Positions 30,622-37,815 of a stretch of DNA of 38,101 bases are shown here, piece after piece. The notes beneath the pieces were generated by a model. The model was not told where the DNA came from and did not search any database. It was given only the letters and a program-made list of their open reading frames with translations. Each line of letters opens with the position of its first letter. Positions within the stretch are counted from its first letter, which is position 1. The translations under genes were made by a program, and so were the position numbers. Origin of the DNA: an uncultured Chloroflexota bacterium (lineage in GTDB: Bacteria > Chloroflexota > Anaerolineae > Anaerolineales > Anaerolineaceae); assembly GCA_902791025.1 (NCBI GenBank), contig CADATZ010000052.1, positions 1 to 38,101 on the forward strand. The letters run 5' to 3'.

Positions 30622-31863
30622 ATGGAAAATCAAAAGCCAAAAGTATCCGTCATCATACCGGTATATAACCCCGGCAGCGGCATTGATAAATGTATTGAAT
30701 CCGTCCGCAGCCAAACCTTGCATGATATCGAGATCATCTTTATCGATGATTGCGGAAATGACAACTCAATGGAAAAAGTCCGGAAAGCAGCGGCAATAGA
30801 TGAACGTATTATAATTCTCACAAATTCCGAAAACCTCGGGCCCGGATTCTCAAGGAACAGGGGCATCGAGACCTCACACGGAGAGTACCTATCTTTCATT
30901 GACGCAGATGATTTTGTTAATAACGCCTTTTTAGAGGAGCTTTATCATAAAGCCAAATCCAGGGATTTCGATATAGTTAAAGGGAAAAGCCTAATTCGTT
31001 TAAAAGATGGCACGCTGATACATTGGAAAACTGATTTAAACACGACAATAGCAAATGGGCTTCAGCAGGGGACCCCTCTTTACCTTCTTTTTACATATGA
31101 ACATTGGACCGCAATTTATCGGAGACAGATGGTGCTTGAATCCGATGCCAGGTATGGATCATCCCCAAAAGGTGAGGACACGCTCTTTTTGTTGAGAGTT
31201 ACTTTGGCAGCAAAAATGATTGGATTCGCTGGGGATGCTTTTTATTACTATTGCAAACGGGAAAATTCTGCTGTTCATAGAAAAGACATCGGCATTCTGA
31301 AGGCATCATTGGATTCCACTATTGAAAAATTTGAGATCTTGAAACAAAAATGTTTTGATGACCCTTATGCTCCACAATATGCAGCTAATATCATAAATGG
31401 ATTTTTATCTTCTTACGCATATATTTCTCAAATTACAGAAAAAAAGGATGAAGCCATCAATTTACTGCAAACACTCCGTCATGAAGTCAGCAAACTACCA
31501 TTTAATCATATTCTAACTTCTAAAAACATCGCGATACGAGCACTCGTGGAATATGGAGAGAACATCAGCGATACTCCATACAAATTTCCAGGTGAAGAGC
31601 CCCCACCGGAGCAGCAGCTTGAGATTTTGAACCGATGGTGTACATTCTTCATCACTCATTCAAATCTGGACGAGCAATACAGAAAATCGCTCAAATCTGT
31701 GTTTGAAAAAACGATGGATTATTTTGAACTTCAAGGAAGAAGTAACGAAAATATTGAGGCGATATATGCATCCGAGACATGGAAAATCGGAAATGCCCTG
31801 GTCCAGCCGCTGCATTTTGTTAAATCGATCCTATCGAAGATATTTGCACGTAATCATTTGTAA
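30622..31863 (+). CDS. GT2 family glycosyltransferase A2 (tandem paralog)
   Basis: 413 residues from ATG 30622. An open frame from 30595 exists, but ATGGAAA at 30622 matches the starts of the three other GT2 genes. VSVIIPVYNPGSGIDKCIES, EIIFIDDCGNDN and LSFIDADDFV mark the GT-A domain. The whole length aligns with the 29360 gene, including AIYASETWKIGNALVQPLH at the C-terminus, so it is a tandem duplication that has since diverged. It lies 23 bp downstream of the first copy. A different sugar or linkage specificity is likely but not shown. Confidence 0.92.
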   Translation: MENQKPKVSVIIPVYNPGSGIDKCIESVRSQTLHDIEIIFIDDCGNDNSMEKVRKAAAIDERIIILTNSENLGPGFSRNRGIETSHGEYLSFIDADDFVNNAFLEELYHKAKSRDFDIVKGKSLIRLKDGTLIHWKTDLNTTIANGLQQGTPLYLLFTYEHWTAIYRRQMVLESDARYGSSPKGEDTLFLLRVTLAAKMIGFAGDAFYYYCKRENSAVHRKDIGILKASLDSTIEKFEILKQKCFDDPYAPQYAANIINGFLSSYAYISQITEKKDEAINLLQTLRHEVSKLPFNHILTSKNIAIRALVEYGENISDTPYKFPGEEPPPEQQLEILNRWCTFFITHSNLDEQYRKSLKSVFEKTMDYFELQGRSNENIEAIYASETWKIGNALVQPLHFVKSILSKIFARNHL

Positions 31864-32013
31864 AACAAGGAGCGATATTAGTCAATTGATATTTCTTTTC
31901 ATATTGCCTCTGAAACAGCATATAAAAACCACATATATATCTAAGCGAAAAAGGCGTCGAAAATATGAATTCTAGTTATAATAATTGATGGATACATTGC
32001 CCAGCAGAGTAAC

Positions 32014-33270
32014 ATGGAAAACAAAATGAACGAAGTATCTTTAATTGGCCGAAGGTATACACCGAGGGGGGGTAATTTCAGAGCAAAAGAGTCTCATATC
32101 AGTCAAATGATCAATGAGGCCAGTGGCAATTCTATTGATGACACCACAAATGACATACCTGAGCTGACTGCACAGCAGCAAAATACCAGCTCGCGCAATA
32201 AGACGATAATTGAAACAAGTGATCAACAACGCAAAGTACGAAAACCGCTAATCTCTATATTAATTCCATCACTAAATACTGCAAAATACGTCCGAAAATG
32301 TATGGACAGTGTGATTTCTCAATCTTTAACAAATATCGAAATAATCTGTATTGATGCCGGATCAACAGACGGGACATATGAGATATTGCAGGAATATGCT
32401 TTAGCAGATCCACGCATAAAGCTGATCCAGTCTGAAAAAAAGAGTTATGGACATCAGATGAATCTTGGACTTGATGCCGCCAACGGTGAATTTATCGGCA
32501 TCGTTGAAACGGATGATTGGGCTGATGCGGATATGTACAGCCGGTTGTATGAGGCTGCGTCAAAACACAACGCGGATGTTGTGCTTTCAAATTATTTCCT
32601 CTATTTTTCCTTTCCGGAAGAAAAGAATGTGTTTTTAGAGAAACTCGCTAATTGCGAATATAACTCTTTAACTTCCGGTTTTTCTAATAATTGTGCCTTG
32701 TTTCAAGTGCCCCCATCGATCTGGTCGGGAATTTATCGCCGCACTTTCCTTGCAGAAAATCATATCAGGTTTAATGAAACACCCGGAGCCTCCTATCAGG
32801 ACGCGTCATTCCATTTTATGGTTTGCACTGCAGCCAAAAAAATTTGGCTGCTGCGGGACGCATTCCTGCATTACCGACAGGACAATGAAAACTCATCATG
32901 GAAATCCGAGGATAAGGTTTGGTGCATTTTTGATGAAATGCATTATTATGAGGATTATGTCCGCCATTACACGGATGCAGAAAAGGTCATTCCGCGGTAT
33001 ATGCCATTTAAATTTGAGAAATATGTCTGGAATTATAATAGGATCGCGCAAAGACATCAATGGAAATTTCTTGTAAAAATGAGAGAGGAATTCCTTGAAC
33101 ATAAAAAGGATGGTTTACTGGATTCGCGATTCTTTCCGAAGAGAACATGGACCCTGCTGCAAAAACTGATCAATGAACCCATCTGTTTTTATTTAATGTC
33201 TTGCAAAGGGAATCGTTTTTTCAACTCTGTGAGAAATTTCTATTTTGATTGGCGGACCGGGAAGACATGA
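32014..33270 (+). CDS. GT2 family glycosyltransferase B1 with 5' poly-G tract (in-frame copy)
   Basis: 418 residues. The first 80 are polar, Gln/Asn/Ser-rich and probably disordered. Then comes a GT-A domain: ISILIPSLNTAKYVRKCMDS, IICIDAGSTDGTYEIL and IGIVETDDWADADM with the ETDDW metal-binding motif. The C-terminal region is helical. Codons 17-20 (P-R-G-G) contain seven consecutive G (32066-32072), so a one-base slip would truncate the protein after a few dozen residues. It is a close paralog of the 35087 gene on the other side of the Wzm/Wzt exporter, with a 98-nt identical block over the catalytic core. As written the frame is intact (phase ON). Confidence 0.92.
   Translation: MENKMNEVSLIGRRYTPRGGNFRAKESHISQMINEASGNSIDDTTNDIPELTAQQQNTSSRNKTIIETSDQQRKVRKPLISILIPSLNTAKYVRKCMDSVISQSLTNIEIICIDAGSTDGTYEILQEYALADPRIKLIQSEKKSYGHQMNLGLDAANGEFIGIVETDDWADADMYSRLYEAASKHNADVVLSNYFLYFSFPEEKNVFLEKLANCEYNSLTSGFSNNCALFQVPPSIWSGIYRRTFLAENHIRFNETPGASYQDASFHFMVCTAAKKIWLLRDAFLHYRQDNENSSWKSEDKVWCIFDEMHYYEDYVRHYTDAEKVIPRYMPFKFEKYVWNYNRIAQRHQWKFLVKMREEFLEHKKDGLLDSRFFPKRTWTLLQKLINEPICFYLMSCKGNRFFNSVRNFYFDWRTGKT
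32066..32072 (+). repeat. Poly-G tract of 7 in the 5' coding region (ON length)
   Basis: ACCGAGGGGGGGTAATT, 52 bp after the A of the start codon. The homologous position in the paralog at 35087 carries 8 G. Confidence 0.9.
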
Positions 33271-33286
33271 TAAAATAAATGTAACT

Positions 33287-33377
33287 GTTCAGAACCCAGC
33301 GACGCATCACGGAGTACAGTTTTCTTGTGTTGGCTTCGCAACAGCAAGAAAGCTGTCCACGTGTGCTCCGTGAATAG
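33287..33377. repeat. 91-bp palindromic repeat variant, copy 7
   Basis: Begins GTTCAGAACCC and ends CTCCGTGAATAG. Inner paired words are CACGGAG/CTCCGTG, ACAG/CTGT and TTCTTG/CAAGAA around the same GGCTTCGC loop seen in copies 4 and 6. The length is 91 bp, equal to copy 6, and TAACT again flanks both ends (33282-33286, 33378-33382). It lies between the GT2 gene and the exporter genes. Confidence 0.75.
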
Positions 33378-33454
33378 TAACTTTCCAAGAGCTTCAACCT
33401 GAATAAACAATAGAAATCAATGTGTAACAGGAGAGGAAAGGCAAAATACATCAA

Positions 33455-34246
33455 ATGCTTAAAAATTCAATCGGAAACTACACCGGGAAATTGAAAAAAA
33501 ACCGGTTTCTTTTCGCAGAATTGGTAAAACGTGATTTCAAAATACGTTATGCACGCACATCGATCGGGATGCTCTGGAGCATTTTAAATCCGCTCATGGA
33601 GCTGCTTGTGATGCGGCTGGTATTCACACATTTTTTTGGGAATAATACACCTCATTACACGACCTATTTGTTCAGTGGTACCGTCATCTTCCATTTTTTC
33701 AGTGAATCCACACGCGAGGGGATGACTTCACTTGTTGACAATGCGGCCATATTCACCAAAATCAACGTGCCGAAATACTTGTTCCTGTTCGCAAAAATCA
33801 TACAATCTTCCATCAACTTTCTTTCGATTTTTGCCGTGTTTTTATTCTTATGCCTGCTTGATCACATTCCTTTCACCTGGAAATTCCTGCTGCTCGTTTA
33901 CCCCATTATCCTGCTGATTCTTTTCAATATCGGGGCCGGTCTCGTCCTTTCTGCTATTTACGTCTTTTTCCGGGATATGAAATACTTCTACGGTATCTTT
34001 TTACAGCTGCTGCAGTATGTTTCCGCTATTTTTTTCCAAATCGATTCATTTTCTGATCGGGTACAAAAAATCTTCTACATCAATCCGATTTACCTGTATA
34101 TACGCTATTTTCGGAAAATCGTTATAAATTCAGAGATTCCCTCTCTCGGTTTTCATCTTTTGATGCTTTCCGAGGTGATCATTATGCTCATCACCGGTAT
34201 TCTGATTTACCGAAAATACAACATGAAATTCTTATATTACGTATAA
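33455..34246 (+). CDS. wzm: Polysaccharide ABC exporter permease (Wzm/TagG type)
   Basis: 263 residues with six membrane segments, ABC-2 superfamily. The N-terminal amphipathic stretch FLFAELVKRDFKIRYARTSI followed by GMLWSILNPLMELLVMRLVF is the classic start of Wzm/RfbA/TagG permeases. Together with the adjacent ATPase (11-bp gap) it would flip a lipid-linked polysaccharide across the cytoplasmic membrane. A GGAGAGGAAAGG stretch precedes the start at some distance (about 14 nt). The gene order of GT2, permease, ATPase, GT2 and UDP-galactopyranose mutase suggests export of an O-antigen- or galactan-like glycan. Confidence 0.93.
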   Translation: MLKNSIGNYTGKLKKNRFLFAELVKRDFKIRYARTSIGMLWSILNPLMELLVMRLVFTHFFGNNTPHYTTYLFSGTVIFHFFSESTREGMTSLVDNAAIFTKINVPKYLFLFAKIIQSSINFLSIFAVFLFLCLLDHIPFTWKFLLLVYPIILLILFNIGAGLVLSAIYVFFRDMKYFYGIFLQLLQYVSAIFFQIDSFSDRVQKIFYINPIYLYIRYFRKIVINSEIPSLGFHLLMLSEVIIMLITGILIYRKYNMKFLYYV

Positions 34247-34257
34247 AGAGGGGATTC

Positions 34258-35025
34258 ATGGACATATTACAGGTACATAATGTTTCAATTGGCTATCTGC
34301 GAGGAAATTTCCAAAATATCGGGTTAAAAGAATATCTGATCGGGAAAATCATGGGGACCTACCACGCGGAATATTTCTGGGCGGATAAAGACATAAATTT
34401 CTCGCTGGAAAAAGGGGATATGCTCGGCATCATCGGTACCAACGGTGCGGGGAAATCAACCCTGCTGAAAGCAATTTCAGGCGTCATGGAACCACTGGAA
34501 GGCTATATCAGCCACACAGGAAAAATCTCATCTTTATTAGAGCTTGGCGGTGGTTTCGAGCCGAAATTAAACGTACGCGACAACACCTATCTCCGCGGAG
34601 CACTTCTCGGTTATTCCCGAGCTGTAATGGATGAAAAATACCAGGAAATCATTGATTTTGCGGAATTGAACGATTTTCAGGAAAATCTTTTCTCTGAGCT
34701 TTCCTCCGGAATGCGCTCCCGCCTTGGTTTTTCCATCGCAAGCCTCCTGAATCCGGATATTCTGATTCTCGATGAGGTTCTTTCTGTCGGAGATGGCGCT
34801 TTCCAGAAAAAAAGCGGGAAGAAAATGATGGAAATCATCAATGGCGGAGCAACCACGATTCTGGTGAGTCACAACCTCTCTCAGGTACGCGAACTTTGTA
34901 CAAAAATTCTCTGGCTGCACCAGGGCAGGCAAATCGCCTTCACAAAAGATGTCAACGGTGTTTGCGACCAGTATCAACGATTTCTGGATAAAGTAATACC
35001 GCAGCCGATCTATGAAGGCATATGA
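34258..35025 (+). CDS. wzt: Polysaccharide ABC exporter ATPase (Wzt/TagH type, without carbohydrate-binding domain)
   Basis: 255 residues. Walker A GTNGAGKST (about 60-68), signature LSSGMRSRLGFSIA, Walker B PDILILDEVLSVGD and the H-loop LVSHNL are all canonical. The N-terminal VHNVSIGYLRGNFQNIGLKE with an insertion before the P-loop is typical of Wzt/TagH ATPases. The protein ends soon after the ATPase domain, so it lacks the C-terminal carbohydrate-recognition domain of E. coli O9a Wzt. Export should therefore not need a terminally modified chain. AGAGGGGATTC gives a good ribosome site 11 bp after the permease gene. Confidence 0.94.
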   Translation: MDILQVHNVSIGYLRGNFQNIGLKEYLIGKIMGTYHAEYFWADKDINFSLEKGDMLGIIGTNGAGKSTLLKAISGVMEPLEGYISHTGKISSLLELGGGFEPKLNVRDNTYLRGALLGYSRAVMDEKYQEIIDFAELNDFQENLFSELSSGMRSRLGFSIASLLNPDILILDEVLSVGDGAFQKKSGKKMMEIINGGATTILVSHNLSQVRELCTKILWLHQGRQIAFTKDVNGVCDQYQRFLDKVIPQPIYEGI

Positions 35026-35086
35026 ATAGACTTTTTGTAATATACCGCAAGTATTATATGAAGGAATAATGCTGCATAGAGAAGTT

Positions 35087-36342
35087 ATGGAAAATAATAT
35101 GTCCCAATTACCCGTATCTTCCATGAGTATTACACCGGGGGGGGTGTTTTCATTTGGATAGAACCTGCATTAAACCGGACGATTAAAGAAAAAGAGAGTT
35201 TCTCTAATGACAACTACAGAAAAGACGTCATTGTACCGGCCTTTCAACAGCAGGAAACCGACTCGTATGTTACGTCTTTTACGCACACAAATAATCATCA
35301 TCAGAAAGAACAAAAACCAGCAATTTCTATAATAATACCTTCACTGAATAACGCAAAATACATCCGTCAGTGTATAGACAGTGTCATATCTCAATCTTTA
35401 CCAAATATCGAAATAATCTGTATCGATGCCGGATCAACAGATGGAACATATGAGATCCTTCAGGAGTTTGCCTCAGCAGATCCGCGCATAAAGCTGCTCC
35501 AGTCCAAAATAAAGAGTTATGGACATCAGATGAATCTTGGACTTGATGCCGCCAACGGTGAATTTATCGGCATCGTTGAAACGGATGATTGGGCTGATGC
35601 GGATATGTTCAGACGGCTATATGAGGCAGCGGAAAAACATAACGCAGATGTTGTTCTCTCAAATTATTTCCTGTATTTTTCACCTCCGGAAGAAAAAGAT
35701 CTGTTTTTTGAAAAACTCGCTAACTGCGGTTATAACTCATTAATCTCCGGTTTTTCAAATGATTGTGCTTTGTTTAGCGTACCTCCTTCCATCTGGTCTG
35801 GAATCTATCGACGTGATTTCCTTGCCGACAACCATATCCGGTTTCATGAAACGCCCGAAGCATCCTTTCAGGATGCATCATTCCATTTCATGGTATGCAC
35901 AACATCACAAAGAATATGGCTGATGAGGGATGCATTCATGCATTACCGACAGGACAATGAAAACTCATCAAGTAAATCCGAGGACAAGGTTTGGTGCATT
36001 TGTGATGAAATGCATTATTATGAAGATTATGTTCGCCGGTATGCGGATGCGAAAAAGATCATCCCTTTGTACATGCCTTTCAAATTTGAAAAATATGTGT
36101 GGAATTTCAATCGAATCGGCAAAAAATATCAATGGAATTTTTTTGTAAAAATGAGAAAAGAATTCCTTGCGCATAAAAAGGATGGTCTGCTGGATCCGCG
36201 CTGCTTTCCGAAGAACACATGGAACCTGCTGCAAAAATTGATAAAAGAACCAATCCGTTTTTATTTAATTTTCTGCAAAGGGAACCGTATTTTTACCTGC
36301 GTGAGAAAATTTTATTTTGATTGGCGAACCGGGAAGTCATGA
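35087..36342 (+). pseudogene. GT2 family glycosyltransferase B2, out of frame at poly-G (phase OFF)
   Basis: ATG 35087 opens a frame (MENNMSQLPVSSMSITP) matching the start of the 32014 paralog. After eight G (35137-35144) it reads into a TAG at 35159. Adding one G joins it to a frame open without interruption to 36342, giving a full GT-A domain: ISIIIPSLNNAKYIRQCIDS, IICIDAGSTDGTYEIL and VETDDWADADM, then the same helical C-terminus as the paralog. In the present length only an internal ATG at 35530 could start, which would lack the nucleotide-binding N-terminus. The gene body is intact and well conserved, so this looks like a switched-off contingency gene, not a decayed pseudogene. A sequencing error in the homopolymer is the alternative. 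Confidence 0.85.
35137..35144 (+). repeat. Poly-G tract of 8 in the 5' coding region (OFF length)
   Basis: ACACCGGGGGGGGTGTT, 50 bp after the A of the start codon. Nine or six G would restore the frame of the glycosyltransferase. Confidence 0.9.
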
Positions 36343-36360
36343 TAGAATAATTAGCAGAGG

Positions 36361-36434
36361 GACACTGTCAGAATGGAGTACCCGGGCCGGTCTTACAGTT
36401 CTCACAGGAGATTGGCTCCCGCATTGTGTCACCG
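36361..36434. repeat. Possible decayed copy of the palindromic repeat
   Basis: Ends with GGGTTCTGAAC, the exact inverse of the GTTCAGAACCC start of copy 7. The interior (CCCGGGCC, GGAGATTGGCTCC) is palindromic in pieces but not the standard core. Confidence 0.35.
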
Positions 36435-36465
36435 GGTTCTGAACAACAACAATGGATGAATGTTT

Positions 36466-37587
36466 ATGAATTATGATTATCTGATCGTAGGCGCCGGGTT
36501 ATACGGAGCCGTTTTCGCGAGAGAGGCGAAAGCCCGCGGGAAACGCTGCCTGGTCATCGACAAGCGGAACCATATCGCGGGGAATGTTTACACTGCCAAG
36601 GTGGAAGGCATTCACGTCCATCAGTATGGCGCGCATATCTTCCACACCAACGACACGGCTGTCTGGAACTATGTCCAGCAGTTCGCTGTGTTCAACCGCT
36701 ATACGAATTCACCGGTAGCGAACTATAAAGGCGAGCTTTTTTCCCTGCCTTTCAATATGTACACCTTCAACAAGATGTGGGGCGTTATCACGCCGCAGGA
36801 GGCCGCAGCGAAGATCGAGGAACAGCGAAAGGCAGCCAACATCACCGAACCCCGCAGCCTGGAGGAGCAGGCCATCTCTCTGGTTGGCACGGATATCTAC
36901 GAAAAGCTCATCAAAGGCTACACGCAAAAACAATGGGGGCGGGAATGCAAAGACCTTCCCGCCTTTATCATCAAAAGGCTGCCGGTGCGGCTGACCTTCG
37001 ACAATAATTACTTCAACGCGCTTTATCAGGGCATTCCCAACGGCGGATATACCCGCATGGTGGAACGGATGCTGGAAGGCATCGATGTGAAGCTCAGCAC
37101 CGATTATTTTGCAAACCGGGCTTACTGGAACGGGATCGCGGAGCGGGTGATTTTCACCGGCCCAATCGACGCTTATTTCGATTACAAGCTGGGTCACCTG
37201 GAATACCGCTCAGTACGTTTCGAGACTGAACTGCTGGATATGCCGAACTATCAGGGGAACGCAGTGGTCAATTACACAGACGCGGAAACATCCTGGACCC
37301 GCATCATCGAGCATAAATGGTTCGCCTTCGGGAAAGCGGATGACGGAAGCGATTTACCGAAGACAGTCATCAGCCGGGAATACAGTTCGGAGTGGAAACC
37401 GGGAGAAGAGCCCTATTATCCGGTCAATGACGAGCGGAATTCACAGCTTTACCAACGCTATTGCGAGCTGGCGAAGGGTGAGACAAACGTTCGTTTCGGC
37501 GGCCGCCTCGGGGAATATAAATACTACGACATGGACCAGGTCATCGCGGCCGCTCTTTCCGCTGCGGCGGCGGAGCTGAAAGCGTAA
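36466..37587 (+). CDS. glf: UDP-galactopyranose mutase
   Basis: 373 residues from ATG 36466, where GGATG lies at correct spacing; ATG 36460 is too close to it. The N-terminal FAD-binding motif is YDYLIVGAGLYGAVFAREAK. Family strings are IAGNVYTAKVEGIHVHQYGA, HIFHTNDTAVWNYV, YTQKQWGRECKDLPAFIIKR and RLGEYKYYDMDQVI, with the substrate-contacting Tyr/Arg residues of Glf. The enzyme converts UDP-galactopyranose to UDP-galactofuranose in the cytoplasm, so the glycan built by the neighbouring GT2 enzymes probably contains galactofuranose. Base composition is GC-richer than the glycosyltransferase genes before it. Confidence 0.96.
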   Translation: MNYDYLIVGAGLYGAVFAREAKARGKRCLVIDKRNHIAGNVYTAKVEGIHVHQYGAHIFHTNDTAVWNYVQQFAVFNRYTNSPVANYKGELFSLPFNMYTFNKMWGVITPQEAAAKIEEQRKAANITEPRSLEEQAISLVGTDIYEKLIKGYTQKQWGRECKDLPAFIIKRLPVRLTFDNNYFNALYQGIPNGGYTRMVERMLEGIDVKLSTDYFANRAYWNGIAERVIFTGPIDAYFDYKLGHLEYRSVRFETELLDMPNYQGNAVVNYTDAETSWTRIIEHKWFAFGKADDGSDLPKTVISREYSSEWKPGEEPYYPVNDERNSQLYQRYCELAKGETNVRFGGRLGEYKYYDMDQVIAAALSAAAAELKA

Positions 37588-37659
37588 TAACCAAAAATCA
37601 TCTGTAGTTTAAATAGAAGTGTATTGTTTTGGCGCTTTTATAAAAGGAATAATATCTAA

Positions 37660-37677
37660 GGAAACGCTGATTAAAAG
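37660..37677. repeat. Probable terminal inverted repeat of the IS5-type element
   Basis: GGAAACGCTGATTAAAAG preceded by CTAA (37656-37659). IS5-subgroup elements often end in similar GGAA-x-CGCTGA strings and duplicate a YTAR target, of which CTAA is an example. The opposite end is outside the window. Confidence 0.45.
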
Positions 37678-37701
37678 CCATTTTTTGAACAATAAACAGA
37701 C

Positions 37702-37738
37702 GGATAATTACAATAGTTTCAAATTGTTGTAATTATCC
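37702..37738. terminator. Hairpin between glf and the transposase
   Basis: A perfect 12-bp stem GGATAATTACAA / TTGTAATTATCC with a 13-nt loop, followed on + by CTTTATTTTG. It lies inside the presumed IS end, downstream of the transposase stop on -. It could end transcription from either side. Confidence 0.6.
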
Positions 37739-37815
37739 CTTTATTTTGTCAATATTTGGCTAAAATCAGGCTCCTTTCCTTACAGTATTCTCTCTTTTTT
37801 CTGCAAACAGGCGCA

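Noticed and set aside
35530..36342. Separate shorter glycosyltransferase starting at internal ATG 35530
   Set aside because: It would lack the N-terminal half of the GT-A domain, has no ribosome site, and the missing part is present upstream in a frame one G away.
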